Shown: positions 34,289-45,143, counted from the first letter of the stretch. The stretch: 64,000 nt of DNA from Bacteroidaceae bacterium (GCA_017522915.1 JAFWXX010000006.1:1-64000); one strand, 5' to 3'. Notes: generated by a model from the sequence alone, not told the origin. Program-made: numbers and translations.

Positions 34289-35725
34289 TTATGCTTGCTT
34301 AGGTGCAAGCCCCATTTCTGCAGCCTTGTTCATTATATATTCCAGTGCGGCATCATGCTCGTTCGGTATTATGCCGTCGAGTATGGCATCCTTTACCGCA
34401 CTTTTCAGCCTGCCTACTTCGGCGCACGGGCCAAGTTCGAATATTCTCATAATCTCCTCTCCGTTCACCGGGGGCTGAAAGTTGCGTATGCGGTCCTTTT
34501 CCTCGATGTCCTTAAGCTTCTGCCTTACAATCTGGAAGTTGTTGAGGAACTGTTTCTTCCGTACCTCGTTCTTTGATGTAATGTCGGCCTCGCAGAGTAT
34601 CATCAGGTCGTCGATGTCGTCACCCGCATCGAAAAGAAGCCTGCGTACAGCAGAGTCTGTGACCTCATCGTCTGCTATGGCTATCGGGCGCATGTGCAGC
34701 GAAACGAGTTTCGCTACATATTTCATCTTCTCGTTCTGAGGCATCTTGTAGTCGCGGAAGAGCTTAAACACCATTTTCTCGCCTACAATATTGTGATTGT
34801 GGAATGTCCATTTCATTATAGGGTCCCACCTCTTTGTCTTAGGCTTGCCTATGTCGTGCAGCAGAGCAGCCCAGCGCAGCCAAAGATTATCGGTCTTTCT
34901 TGCGATATTGTCAAGTACCTCCAGAGTATGGTAGAACATCTCCTTGTGGCTGTATCCGTTCTTGGTCTCAACGCCTTGCATCGCTGTAAGCTGCGGGAAT
35001 ATAATCTCCAGCAGGCCGCAACGGTCGAGTTCTATGAATCCCTTTGACGGGATAGGGGAAAGCATTATCTTGTTGAGTTCGTCATTTATTCTCTCTCGTG
35101 ATATTATTCTAATCCTATCCTTGTGCTTGCATAGAGCCTCGAAGGTCTCTTCTTCTATGTAGAAGTTGAGCTGTGTGGCAAACCGTATGCACCTCATCAT
35201 GCGCAAGGGGTCGTCACTGAATGTTATTCCCGGTTCAAGAGGGGTACATATAATGCGGTCCGCCAAGTCCAGCATACCGTCAAACGGGTCAACAAGCTCT
35301 CCAAAACGGTTGGCATTAAGGCAAATAGCCATTGCGTTTATAGTGAAGTCCCTACGGTTCTGGTCATCCTCAAGGGTGCCGTCCTCTACGATTGGGTTGC
35401 GTGAGTCGTGGCTGTAGCTCTCCTTCCGGGCCCCGACGAACTCAATCTCATGATTGCCGTACTTTACCTGCGCAGTGCCGAAATTGGCATACACGGCAAG
35501 ATGTGCCTTGCGTCCCAGCTTCTTGCTGAATGCGCGTGCCATCTCTATGCCTTTGCCTACAACTACGACGTCTATGTCGGTCGATGGCCGTTCAAGGAAT
35601 ATGTCACGTACATAACCGCCTACTACATAGCACTCCATGCCGAGTTCGTCGGCAGTCTCCGAAATCTTCCGGAATATCGGGGTGTCGAGCAGTTTGCAAA
35701 GTTCCTCTCTTGTCGGTGTGTACAT
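34289..35725 (-). CDS. CCA-adding tRNA nucleotidyltransferase / poly(A) polymerase-family protein with HD domain
   Basis: The 478-residue protein has the class II nucleotidyltransferase head (VVGGYVRDIFLERPSTDIDVVV, with GGxVRD at 36-41 and DID at 50-52), the RRDFTINAMA motif at 124-133, the neck, and an HD phosphohydrolase domain with His290-Asp291 in ALLHDIGKP. The family adds or repairs CCA at tRNA 3' ends; the tRNA-Arg gene in this window lacks an encoded CCA, which fits a need for such activity. The HD domain may give 2',3'-cyclic phosphodiesterase or phosphatase activity. It is transcribed on its own, away from the lipoprotein gene. Confidence 0.94.
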   Translation of the reverse strand: MYTPTREELCKLLDTPIFRKISETADELGMECYVVGGYVRDIFLERPSTDIDVVVVGKGIEMARAFSKKLGRKAHLAVYANFGTAQVKYGNHEIEFVGARKESYSHDSRNPIVEDGTLEDDQNRRDFTINAMAICLNANRFGELVDPFDGMLDLADRIICTPLEPGITFSDDPLRMMRCIRFATQLNFYIEEETFEALCKHKDRIRIISRERINDELNKIMLSPIPSKGFIELDRCGLLEIIFPQLTAMQGVETKNGYSHKEMFYHTLEVLDNIARKTDNLWLRWAALLHDIGKPKTKRWDPIMKWTFHNHNIVGEKMVFKLFRDYKMPQNEKMKYVAKLVSLHMRPIAIADDEVTDSAVRRLLFDAGDDIDDLMILCEADITSKNEVRKKQFLNNFQIVRQKLKDIEEKDRIRNFQPPVNGEEIMRIFELGPCAEVGRLKSAVKDAILDGIIPNEHDAALEYIMNKAAEMGLAPKQA

Positions 35726-35872
35726 GGCAATAAATGATTTATGTGCATTTTTCGGTCCGTAAAGATACTTAATTTCGTCCTATTAGCGAAATTGAGGCTG
35801 TTAAAAACTATTCAAAGGCTTCAAGTAATGTAAAAAGAACAGTTGTTATAGTGTATGGCAAATAAATAATTG

Positions 35873-35880
35873 TAATTTTG
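35873..35880 (+). promoter_or_regulatory. Candidate -7 element for the 36 kb lipoprotein gene
   Basis: TAATTTTG matches TAnnTTTG. The predicted start is near 35887 and the leader is about 48 nt. No clear TTTG lies at the normal spacing. Confidence 0.5.
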
Positions 35881-35934
35881 CACTATAAGGACAGATATCC
35901 GCATTGTATAACATCTGTATAAATACACATAGTC

Positions 35935-36789
35935 ATGAAAAGAACATTCTTTCAATTGCCGTTGCTGCTTCTTTTGGCAGCAGTTTTTCTCTCTTGTGAA
36001 GACTCTGTCGAGAAACCGGCTAAGGAACTGCTGGAGGAGGCAAGAAATGAGTATGCTGCCGGAAACTACAACATGGCAAGGGTCATTATCGATTCCCTGT
36101 CGTTGACACATCCCAAGGCCTATAAGACACGTCGTGATGCTGAACTCCTGCGTCGTGAGGTTCTGCTCGAAGAGAAGAGGCGTGACGTGGTTTTCTATGA
36201 TGAGACACTCGTTTCGCTTATGGCACAGCGCGATTCCCTGGTGCAAGGGCTGGCATATAGCAAGGAGTCCCGTTATCAGGATGCCGGGGTATATTCGGCA
36301 TCATCACAGGCGATGTCGCTCAATCCTTTCAATAATTTCCTTCGTGCTACCGTAAAGGAGAACGGTGATGCCTATATCACTTCATTCTATCGTGGAAAGC
36401 GCATTGCACACAAGAATGTTACTGTATCATCCGGCGATAGCTTCGTGAGCTGCTCGGCTCCGTTCCTTACCCGTTCGTACAAGGAGCGTGGAGTCTATAA
36501 CGAGCGTCTTGACTTCAAGTATGGTTCCGATGGCGGTATAATGGACTTTGTAGCTGCATCGGGAGGCCCTTTCAAGGTTAAGCTTGACGGTGGCAGCGGG
36601 AGTGCTGAATATACATTGCGTCATGATGACGTACTGGCTATTTCTCATGTTCTCGAACTTGCCAAGGTGCTGAAGGCCATCGAGGAGACAAAAGGCATGT
36701 CGGAGGAGGCTAAGCGTGCATTGGACTTCCTGCAGGCAAGCCAGGAGCGTTCAAAGGCTGCCCGTGAAAAGGAGGCTGCTGAAAAGTGA
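35935..36789 (+). CDS. Predicted lipoprotein of unknown function
   Basis: The 284-residue protein has a lipoprotein signal with Cys21 (AAVFLSCEDS). After it comes a helical, TPR-like stretch (about 25-100; ARNEYAAGNYNMARVIIDSL, then a charged helix to about 115), a beta-rich central domain (about 125-220; YITSFYRGKRIAHKN, GSDGGIMDFVAASGG) and a charged C-terminal helix ending AAREKEAAEK. I do not recognise a named family. It sits alone between cca and the ackA terminator, with its own promoter. An envelope-facing role is inferred only from the signal. Confidence 0.85.
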   Translation: MKRTFFQLPLLLLLAAVFLSCEDSVEKPAKELLEEARNEYAAGNYNMARVIIDSLSLTHPKAYKTRRDAELLRREVLLEEKRRDVVFYDETLVSLMAQRDSLVQGLAYSKESRYQDAGVYSASSQAMSLNPFNNFLRATVKENGDAYITSFYRGKRIAHKNVTVSSGDSFVSCSAPFLTRSYKERGVYNERLDFKYGSDGGIMDFVAASGGPFKVKLDGGSGSAEYTLRHDDVLAISHVLELAKVLKAIEETKGMSEEAKRALDFLQASQERSKAAREKEAAEK

Positions 36790-36802
36790 CGTATGACATA
36801 AT

Positions 36803-36838
36803 AAAAACAAACGCTCCCAAGCGGGAGCGTTTGTTTTT
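36803..36838. terminator. Bidirectional terminator of the lipoprotein gene and ackA
   Basis: AAAAACAAACGCTCCC (36803-36818) and GGGAGCGTTTGTTTTT (36823-36838) form a perfect 16-bp stem with a 4-nt loop and T-runs on both strands, between the convergent genes. Confidence 0.92.
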
Positions 36839-36853
36839 ATCATAAAGTTATTA

Positions 36854-38059
36854 TTACTTCATTCCTTTTACAATCTCGTAAGTATCGCTTGCAATCATAA
36901 GCTCTTCGTCTGTCGGTATGAGAAGAACCTTTACGCGTGAGTTTGGAGTAGAGAGGACTGCCTCCTCGCCACGCATCTTGGCATTTACCTCCTTGTCAAG
37001 CTCAACGCCGATGAAGTCAAGTCCTTCAAGGACAGCCTCACGGCAGTCGGCCTGATTCTCGCCGACACCGCCGGCAAAGATAATGACGTCAACACCGCCC
37101 ATTGCCGCCGCGTATGCACCGATATACTTCTTGATGCGGTAGAAATACATTGTGTTGGAGAGTATCGCACGCCTGTTGCCTTCCTGCGCAGCTGCGTTGA
37201 CCTCGCGCATGTCCGAAGAAACGCCAGTGATGCCGGCAACACCCGATTTCTTGTTGAGCATGTCCGACAAGCCGTGGATGTCAAGGCCTGTCTTGTCCAT
37301 GATGTATGGGAGTGCGCCCGGGTCAACATCACCGCTTCGTGTACCCATCATGAGACCGGCCAATGGAGTCATGCCCATTGATGTGTCAACGCTCTTGCCA
37401 TCCTTTACGGCTGCAATAGAACCGCCGTTACCGATGTGGCACGTGATAATCTTGCTTCCTTCTGCAGGCATGCCGAGCATCTCAAGAGCGCGCTTTGTAA
37501 TGTAGCGATGAGATGTTCCGTGGAAACCGTAGCGACGTACACCGTACTTCTCATACAGTTCATACGGAAGGGCATACATGTATGCGTAGTCGGGCATTGT
37601 CTGGTGGAATGATGTGTCGAATACACCGACCTGAGGAATCTCAGGAGCTACTTCCTTAACGGCGTTTACACCTTTGAGGTTTGCCGGGTTATGGAGAGGA
37701 GCAAGGTCGTTGCATGACTCGAATACCTCAAGTACCTCGTCGGTGAGCAGTGTTGATTGGCTGAACTTCTCGCCGCCGTGTACCATGCGGTGGCCTACTG
37801 CATCAATCTCCTCAATAGACTTCACAACACCGAACTTTTCGCTTGTGAGAATGTCTATGATAAGGCGTACACCTGTTGTATGCTCAGGTATTGCTGTGAA
37901 TATTGTCTCTTTCTCGCCGTTTGGCAGGTTGAACTTGAGGAAAGAGCCTTCAAGACCAATCTTCTCGATGCCACCCTTTGCGAGAACTGTCTTTGTCTCA
38001 ATGTCAAACAACTGATACTTTATTGATGAACTTCCGCAGTTCAATACAAGAATCTTCAT
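36854..38059 (-). CDS. ackA: Acetate kinase
   Basis: The 401-residue protein has the acetokinase signature at the N-terminus (LNCGSSSIKYQLFD) and the second signature in the middle (GFHGTSHRYI), plus the ADP/ATP region THIGNGGS-like CHIGNGGSIAAV and GGVGENQADCR. It makes ATP from acetyl phosphate, releasing acetate, in the last step of the fermentation route. It lies 32 nt after pta on the same transcript and ends at a strong terminator. Confidence 0.98.
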   Translation of the reverse strand: MKILVLNCGSSSIKYQLFDIETKTVLAKGGIEKIGLEGSFLKFNLPNGEKETIFTAIPEHTTGVRLIIDILTSEKFGVVKSIEEIDAVGHRMVHGGEKFSQSTLLTDEVLEVFESCNDLAPLHNPANLKGVNAVKEVAPEIPQVGVFDTSFHQTMPDYAYMYALPYELYEKYGVRRYGFHGTSHRYITKRALEMLGMPAEGSKIITCHIGNGGSIAAVKDGKSVDTSMGMTPLAGLMMGTRSGDVDPGALPYIMDKTGLDIHGLSDMLNKKSGVAGITGVSSDMREVNAAAQEGNRRAILSNTMYFYRIKKYIGAYAAAMGGVDVIIFAGGVGENQADCREAVLEGLDFIGVELDKEVNAKMRGEEAVLSTPNSRVKVLLIPTDEELMIASDTYEIVKGMK

Positions 38060-38091
38060 ATCGTGTCAATTTTGATTGTTAGAAAACTTCC

Positions 38092-39102
38092 TTACTTCTT
38101 TGCCGCAATAGCCTGGTTCGCAGTGATTGCAATCATCATGTAAACGTCCTCAACGGAGCAACCGCGTGAAAGGTCGTTTACAGGACGGGCAATACCCTGA
38201 AGAACCGGACCGATAGCTTCGGCATGACCAAGACGCTGTACCAGTTTGTAACCGATGTTTCCGGCACCGAGGTCCGGGAATACGAGTACGTTTGCCTTTC
38301 CTGCAACGGTTGAGCCGGGAGCCTTGCTCTGTCCTACAAAAGGAACGAGTGCAGCGTCGGCCTGCAGTTCACCGTCGAGTGAGAGGGCTGGGTCAAGCTC
38401 ATGTGCGAGTCTTGTAGCTTCTGTCACCTTGTCAACCATCTCATGCTTTGCCGAGCCCTTTGTAGAGAAGCTCAACATTGCAACACGTGGCTCCTCAAAG
38501 CCGCCGATAGCCTTTGCTGTCTGTGCTGTGCATACAGCAATCTGTGAAAGCTGGTTTGCATCGGGCTGAGGTGTAACGGCAACGTCTGCAACAAAGAGCA
38601 CTCCCTCTTCGCCATACTCCTTTGCGTTTGTGATAAGCATCATGGCACCGCTTACGCATGTGATGCCGGGAGTTGTCTTTATAATCTGAAGGGCTGGGCG
38701 AAGCACGTTTCCTGTTGTGTTCTGTGCACCTGCGACCTGTCCGTCTGCATCGCCGTTCTTGATGATAAGGCAACCGAGGTAAAGCGGGTTGCATACAAGT
38801 TTCTGTGCATCTTCCATTGTCATGCCCTTAGCCTTGCGGAGCTCGAAGAGAAGGTTTGCATACTTCTCAGCTTCGGGGTTGTTGCACGGGTCGATGATTG
38901 TAGCCTTCTCAATGTTCGCAAGGCCGTTCTTCTGTGCAAGAGCGAGAATCTCTTCCCTGTTGCCTAAAATGACCAACTCTGCGATACCGTCGGCAATAGC
39001 CTTGTCGGCAGCCTTGAGTGTACGCTCTTCTGTTCCCTCCGGGAGTACTATGCGCTGCTTGTTCTGTTGTGCACGCGCAATCAGGTTCTTAATAACATCC
39101 AT
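38092..39102 (-). CDS. pta: Phosphate acetyltransferase
   Basis: The 336-residue protein is the short single-domain form of Pta, with RIVLPEGTEERTLKAAD at the start, the NTTGNVLRPALQIIKT region, LSFSTKGSA, and FPDLGAGNIGYKLVQRLG plus PVNDLSRGCSVEDV at the end. It converts acetyl-CoA to acetyl phosphate for AckA. It lacks the N-terminal regulatory domain of enterobacterial Pta. The gene is preceded by a leader of about 205 nt with strong secondary structure. Confidence 0.97.
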   Translation of the reverse strand: MDVIKNLIARAQQNKQRIVLPEGTEERTLKAADKAIADGIAELVILGNREEILALAQKNGLANIEKATIIDPCNNPEAEKYANLLFELRKAKGMTMEDAQKLVCNPLYLGCLIIKNGDADGQVAGAQNTTGNVLRPALQIIKTTPGITCVSGAMMLITNAKEYGEEGVLFVADVAVTPQPDANQLSQIAVCTAQTAKAIGGFEEPRVAMLSFSTKGSAKHEMVDKVTEATRLAHELDPALSLDGELQADAALVPFVGQSKAPGSTVAGKANVLVFPDLGAGNIGYKLVQRLGHAEAIGPVLQGIARPVNDLSRGCSVEDVYMMIAITANQAIAAKK

Positions 39103-39307
39103 TGTTCTGATATTTTATTGTTACTGTAAATTCCAGTTGTTTGTCTGTGGAGCGTTATCACGCAGGCATTGTGTTGCCTTTACAATGCAGGGGAGAGTCG
39201 GGCGGCAGTTTTTATGGGTGATGTCGTGCGACAACCGGTGCGGCAACGTGCCGGCCTTATTGTTTTGCAGACCGGCAAGGAATGGCAGAAGTCTCTCTTC
39301 TTATTAT
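39103..39307 (-). promoter_or_regulatory. Structured 5' leader of pta-ackA
   Basis: From the predicted start near 39307 to the pta ATG is about 205 nt, with GC-rich helices unlike the AT-rich gaps elsewhere. Hairpins include GCATTGT/ACAATGC (39166-39172 and 39182-39188) and TGTC/GACA (39222-39225 and 39230-39233). TGCCG(G) at 39249-39254 can pair either with CGGCA at 39241-39245 or with CCGGCA at 39272-39277, mutually exclusive helices. No known riboswitch motif was recognised. A regulatory leader is an inference. Confidence 0.5.
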
Positions 39308-39313
39308 GCCATA

Positions 39314-39344
39314 CAAAATTAGCTCAAAGAGCGTGAGGAACAAA
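39314..39344 (-). promoter_or_regulatory. Promoter of pta-ackA
   Basis: On the minus strand TTTG (39341-39344) is followed after exactly 19 nt by TAATTTTG (39314-39321). It is divergent from the promoter of the next gene. Confidence 0.8.
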
Positions 39345-39383
39345 ATAAATTCCATTTATTTTACTCTCTGTTTCTCTTTTTGT

Positions 39384-39414
39384 TTTGCCCCTTTTGAATT
39401 AATTGCTATTTTCG
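39384..39414 (+). promoter_or_regulatory. Promoter of the small DUF4878-like lipoprotein gene
   Basis: TTTG (39384-39387), 19 nt, TATTTTCG (39407-39414; one mismatch to TAnnTTTG). The predicted start is near 39421, about 18 nt before the ATG. Confidence 0.7.
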
Positions 39415-39438
39415 CGGCGTAAATAAAAGGTAGAACAG

Positions 39439-39846
39439 ATGAAAAGGTTGTTTTTTGCAGTTTCCATATTATGCCTTCTGCTCTCTTGTACGAAGAAGGC
39501 TACTCCGGGTGAGGTGGCAGTCCTGCTCTTCAATGCACTGACATCGGGCGAGGCGCAAACGGTCAAGAGTAATATATATTTTGCCGATAAAGTAGAGCGC
39601 AGTGCATTCTATGCATATCTTGATATGGCGCGGGACTCCAAGGATTTCGCTGAGCGTACTAAGGGCTATAAGGCCGACTATAGGGTTGTGTCCGAAGAAA
39701 TTGAAGGGGATTCGGCATATGTAGTCCTGTTAGGTAGGACAGTGTTGGCGCAGGATACGCGTTTCAATGTACTTATGGTGAAAGTGGATGGAGAGTGGAA
39801 GGTCGATGGACGTTTCTCGGTGCTTCACCGCCAGAGAAAGGAATAA
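39439..39846 (+). CDS. Small DUF4878-like lipoprotein
   Basis: The 135-residue protein has a lipoprotein signal (LCLLLSCTKK, Cys17) and one compact alpha+beta domain. The layout, with PGEVAVLLFNALTSGEAQTVKSNI at the start and VLMVKVDGEWKVDGR at the end, matches the NTF2-like DUF4878 family, which is common in Bacteroidota. Its function is unknown. It is a single-gene transcript with its own promoter and terminator. Confidence 0.85.
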   Translation: MKRLFFAVSILCLLLSCTKKATPGEVAVLLFNALTSGEAQTVKSNIYFADKVERSAFYAYLDMARDSKDFAERTKGYKADYRVVSEEIEGDSAYVVLLGRTVLAQDTRFNVLMVKVDGEWKVDGRFSVLHRQRKE

Positions 39847-39862
39847 TGTAAACTGAACATAA

Positions 39863-39903
39863 AAAGAGACCGAATCAAAAATTGTTTTTGATTCGGTCTC
39901 TTT
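39863..39903. terminator. Bidirectional terminator between the DUF4878-like gene and hisS
   Basis: AAAGAGACCGAATCAAAAA (39863-39881) and its exact complement (39885-39903) form a perfect 19-bp stem with a 3-nt loop, between convergent genes. Confidence 0.92.
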
Positions 39904-39918
39904 ATGTTTATTTATTGC

Positions 39919-41280
39919 TTATGCAAGAATTGCTTTAAGTTCTTCGGCTGTAACAGTTTTCTGTTCACCTATTGCCATGTTCTTCAGAGCTATAGTGCCG
40001 TCACTCATCTCCTGTTCGCCGATAATGGCCACGTATGGAATCGAATGGCTGTTGGCGTATCCCATCTGTTTCTTCATCTTATCACTGCTTGGGAAGAGTT
40101 CTGCCGAAATGCCGGCTTTGCGTAGCCCCGCAATAATGCGAAGCGAGTGCATGGCCTCTTTCTCTCCGAAGTTTACGAACATTACCTGTGTGGTGTGTAT
40201 CGATTCTTTCGGGTAAAGATCGAGCTGGTTCATTACATCGTATATCCTGTCGGCTCCGAATGATATTCCTACACCCGAAACGCCTTCCATTCCGAAAACA
40301 CCGGTGAGGTTGTCGTATCTTCCTCCGCCGGTAATGCTGCCTATGGCAACATCAAGGGCCTTTACTTCAAGAATTGCTCCTGTGTAGTAGTTGAGTCCGC
40401 GTGCAAGTGTGAGGTCAAGGTCGAGCGCGCTGTTGAGTTCGAGGCTGTCGAATGCATCGAGTATGAAACGTATCTCCTCAACACCCTTTTCGCCTATGGC
40501 ATTGCCTTTGAGTGTCTCTGCTATTATATCCAGCTTCTCGCTGTTGCTGCCCTGTGCCTTGAGTATCGGGAGCAGTTTCTCTACCGATGTGTCGCTTATA
40601 CCTTTGCTCTTCAGCTCGGCAATGACTCCGTCAAGACCTATCTTGTCAATCTTGTCAATGGCAACGGTGATGTCAATTATCTTGTCCGGTTCTCCTATAA
40701 CATCTGCTATGCCGGCAAGGACCTTACGGTTATTGAGCTTTATGGCAACGCGTATGTTAAGCTTGCCGAAGACATGGTCAATGAGCTGTATCAGCTCAAC
40801 CTCGTTTATAAGAGAATTGTTGCCGATAATGTCGGCATCGCACTGATAGAATTCACGGTAACGTCCTTTCTGTGGCCTGTCGGCACGCCACACCGGCTGT
40901 ATCTGGTAACGCTTGAACGGGAATGTCAGTTCTTCACGGTGCATGACAACGTACCGTGCGAAAGGAACGGTTAGGTCGTATCGCAATCCTTTCTCGCAGA
41001 ATTTGGATGCAAGCCTGGCTGCATTGCGGCTAAGGAGCTCTTCGTCTGTAAGTCCGCTGAAGTAGTCGCCTGAGTTCTGTATCTTGAAGAGAAGCTTGTC
41101 GCCCTCTTCACCGTACTTTCCCATGAGCGTGGATAGGTTTTCCATGGCCGGAGTCTCTATCTGCTCGAACCCGAATATGTGGAATGCTTCGCGTATGGTG
41201 TCGAATATGTAGTTTCTCTTTGACATCTCTATAGGCGAGAAGTCTCTGGTGCCCTTTGGTATTGTTGGTTTTGCTGCCAT
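39919..41280 (-). CDS. hisS: Histidyl-tRNA synthetase
   Basis: The 453-residue class II synthetase has motif 1 near the N-terminus ([19 protein letters not shown]), motif 2 ([30 protein letters not shown]), the histidine-A region [15 protein letters not shown], motif 3 ([17 protein letters not shown]) and a C-terminal anticodon-binding domain. It charges tRNA-His in the cytoplasm. It is the last gene of the fur-purA-yugP-hisS run, 10 nt after the peptidase gene. Confidence 0.98.
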   Translation of the reverse strand: MAAKPTIPKGTRDFSPIEMSKRNYIFDTIREAFHIFGFEQIETPAMENLSTLMGKYGEEGDKLLFKIQNSGDYFSGLTDEELLSRNAARLASKFCEKGLRYDLTVPFARYVVMHREELTFPFKRYQIQPVWRADRPQKGRYREFYQCDADIIGNNSLINEVELIQLIDHVFGKLNIRVAIKLNNRKVLAGIADVIGEPDKIIDITVAIDKIDKIGLDGVIAELKSKGISDTSVEKLLPILKAQGSNSEKLDIIAETLKGNAIGEKGVEEIRFILDAFDSLELNSALDLDLTLARGLNYYTGAILEVKALDVAIGSITGGGRYDNLTGVFGMEGVSGVGISFGADRIYDVMNQLDLYPKESIHTTQVMFVNFGEKEAMHSLRIIAGLRKAGISAELFPSSDKMKKQMGYANSHSIPYVAIIGEQEMSDGTIALKNMAIGEQKTVTAEELKAILA

Positions 41281-41290
41281 CTGTCTTTTG

Positions 41291-42001
41291 TTAGTCGCGT
41301 CTGTTCATGTATATCATCACGTAGTATAGCAGTGTTGCCAATGAAGACAATGCTGCCACAACATAGGTGTATGCTGCCGAGCGCAATGCACTTGTCGCAT
41401 ACTTGTGGTTGCCTGAATTTGTTACTCCGGCCCTTTCCAGCCATACAAGTGCTCTTTTGCTTGCATCAATCTCTACCGGCAGGGTGATGAAGCTGAATGC
41501 AGTTGTGGTTGCAAAGAGTATGATTCCTGCAAGCAGCAGCTGCGGGAAACTTTCGACTGTAAGTATGCCAATCAGCAATACCCATGTCATTATGCTTGAC
41601 GAGAATGATACAATGGGCACAAGTGCCGAACGCATCTTGAGAGGCGCGTATGCTCTTGCATGCTGTACTGCGTGTCCGCACTCATGTGCGGCAACAGCTG
41701 CAGCAGCAATGCTTGCAGAGCTATATACTCCTTCGCTCAGGTTCACGGTCTTGTTAGCCGGGTTATAATGGTCGGTGAGCATGCCCGGTGTGCTTATGAC
41801 CTTTACATCATAAATCCCGTTGTCGTGAAGCATCTTCTCTGCAATGTCACGTCCGGTCATGCCTACAGGCATCTTTGAAAATTTCTCGAACTTTCTCTTC
41901 AGGCTTGCCTGAACAATGTAGCTCAGAATAGCAATGCCTGCAAATATTATAATATAGGTATAGTCGTAACCGACATATCCCACTTGTGTTGTCAGGAACA
42001 T
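41291..42001 (-). CDS. YugP-type zinc metallopeptidase (membrane)
   Basis: The 236-residue inner-membrane protein has one N-terminal helix (about 12-32), the zinc-site motif HECGH at 106-110, and two or three more helices (about 118-175 and 205-230). This is the 'neutral zinc metallopeptidase/YugP' (DUF2268-unrelated) family of unknown substrate. It lies 32 nt after purA and 10 nt before hisS. Confidence 0.9.
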   Translation of the reverse strand: MFLTTQVGYVGYDYTYIIIFAGIAILSYIVQASLKRKFEKFSKMPVGMTGRDIAEKMLHDNGIYDVKVISTPGMLTDHYNPANKTVNLSEGVYSSASIAAAAVAAHECGHAVQHARAYAPLKMRSALVPIVSFSSSIMTWVLLIGILTVESFPQLLLAGIILFATTTAFSFITLPVEIDASKRALVWLERAGVTNSGNHKYATSALRSAAYTYVVAALSSLATLLYYVMIYMNRRD

Positions 42002-42033
42002 ACAGTTTCTTTTAGTTGGTTATTCTGTCGCAA

Positions 42034-43781
<1,748 letters not shown>

Positions 43782-43797
43782 TGCTTCTCTATTGCTA

Positions 43798-43805
43798 CAA
43801 AGTTA
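43798..43805 (-). promoter_or_regulatory. Candidate -7 element for the fur operon
   Basis: The minus strand reads TAACTTTG, matching TAnnTTTG. No TTTG -33 is obvious, the upstream sequence being T/A runs. Confidence 0.5.
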
Positions 43806-43875
43806 CCTTTTTTTTTATAATAAGATATAGTTTGGCTTCTAAATTTGAACAAATAAATGTTTAAACGTACAAAAA

Positions 43876-43895
43876 CCGGCCACAGATGTAGCCGG
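43876..43895 (-). terminator. Terminator of the AraC-alkD operon
   Basis: CCGGCCAC (43876-43883) and GTAGCCGG (43888-43895) form an 8-bp stem with one wobble and a 4-nt loop; on the minus strand a TTTTTG run follows. It lies 33 nt past the alkD-like stop. Confidence 0.7.
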
Positions 43896-43927
43896 CTGTT
43901 GTTTATGGCACTTCGAACGGTTGTTTG

Positions 43928-44560
43928 CTATAGCATTCCGAGCAATCCGGTACTTCCGTTCTCAACCAATGTTCTCCTTAACCTCTCTTCCCTATCTGTG
44001 TCTGTCTCAATATAGTGAAGCAGTGCATTCAGCGCGCATCTTTTGAGCATTGCTCCCTTTTCTGTTTCTGCAATGCCGGCAACCATGCCGAACAGCTGCA
44101 GTTCCTCCTCCTCGTTGAGTGAGTAGCCATTGCGCAGAAGGTGCGAAAGGGTCATGAATCCACAATAGGCTGTTATATATTCATTTTGGCTTGCCCAACG
44201 GAATGCCTTTCCGCATGCATCGGGAAGCTTGCTCAGAACCTGCATCGCAAGCCTGTCGGCAATTTCTGTATATCTTGTCTCTGCTATCCACTCTTCGGCA
44301 ACAGAAGAATATTCCTCTTCGGGGAGAAGGTATGTCGCAAGTATCTTGCACTCCCTTATATCCTCTTTCCATAGAGCCTTGGCAAGCTCCTTCTCTTGCG
44401 GGTACTTTTCTGCAATGCTCTTCAAGCGCGGAATCTCAATTCCGAAATTAATCTTGTACTGCAGTCCTTGACGGTGCTGCAGTGTCGATACAACACCATT
44501 CATGGAGAGCCTGAAATCCTTCTTGATTTCTCTTATTGTCTCTTGAATGTTTTCTGTCAT
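43928..44560 (-). CDS. AlkD-like DNA alkylation repair protein
   Basis: The 210-residue all-helical protein matches the HEAT-like AlkC/AlkD glycosylase family, with its IPRLKSIAEKYPQEKELAKALWKEDIRECKILATYLL-type helices near residues 45-85 and a TRYTEIADRLAMQVLSKL block. AlkD removes alkylated bases without base flipping in Bacillus. Here no catalytic Trp/Asp was assigned with certainty. The gene starts 4 nt after the AraC-type regulator, so they form a two-gene operon. Confidence 0.85.
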   Translation of the reverse strand: MTENIQETIREIKKDFRLSMNGVVSTLQHRQGLQYKINFGIEIPRLKSIAEKYPQEKELAKALWKEDIRECKILATYLLPEEEYSSVAEEWIAETRYTEIADRLAMQVLSKLPDACGKAFRWASQNEYITAYCGFMTLSHLLRNGYSLNEEEELQLFGMVAGIAETEKGAMLKRCALNALLHYIETDTDREERLRRTLVENGSTGLLGML

Positions 44561-44564
44561 GGAA

Positions 44565-45005
44565 TTACTTTATAAGAAGGTGTCTTTTCCTGTAGCCGTT
44601 GGGAGTTTCTCCCATCATGCGGTAGAATGAGGCGTAGAACGACTGGCGGTTGGCGAATCCTACAGCATTGCCAATCTCCTCTATCGTCATGTCAACAAAT
44701 CTCTTGTCGGTCATGCGATGAAGGGCTTCCTTGATTCTGTACTCATTTACAAGACAGGAGAAGTTGGTGTTGAAACGCGAGTTTATTACGGCCGATATGT
44801 ATCGTGTGTTGGTATTAAGTTCCTTGGCAAGTTCCTTAGCCGAAAAGTCCTTGTTCCTGTATCGCTTTTCAATGACGATTATATTCAGAATCTTTTCATA
44901 CAGTTCATCGGCCAGTTCGGCTCTTATCAATGAGCGGTAAGCGGCATTCTTCTCCTGCTTCTCTTTGATGTTGTAAGGTTTGGATGTCTTTTCTGTCATG
45001 GTCAA
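44565..45005 (-). CDS. Small AraC-type (HTH_18) transcription regulator
   Basis: The 146-residue protein is essentially a bare AraC/XylS double helix-turn-helix domain (about 45-143; FSAKELAKELNTNTRYISAVIN and VGFANRQSFYASFYRMMGETPNGYRK), with a short charged N-terminal tail and no sensor domain or Ada-type cysteine cluster. It may control the AlkD-like gene that follows after 4 nt, or act on other targets. Signal and targets are unknown. The region upstream carries a TATTTTTG -7 candidate at 45023-45030. Confidence 0.88.
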   Translation of the reverse strand: MTMTEKTSKPYNIKEKQEKNAAYRSLIRAELADELYEKILNIIVIEKRYRNKDFSAKELAKELNTNTRYISAVINSRFNTNFSCLVNEYRIKEALHRMTDKRFVDMTIEEIGNAVGFANRQSFYASFYRMMGETPNGYRKRHLLIK

Positions 45006-45022
45006 TTGTTTTCAATGTTTCC

Positions 45023-45030
45023 CAAAAATA
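45023..45030 (-). promoter_or_regulatory. Candidate -7 element for the AraC-alkD operon
   Basis: The minus strand reads TATTTTTG, matching TAnnTTTG, 17 nt upstream of the regulator start. A -33 is not evident. Confidence 0.4.
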
Positions 45031-45143
45031 CAATCATTTTGTTAAATAAATTCATAATTGCCCAAATATTTATCGTTTTTGTATAGGAAAGTCTTGAAAA
45101 CATTTTTTTTCTACCTCAAGGCCGGTTCTGTGGTATTTGAGCA

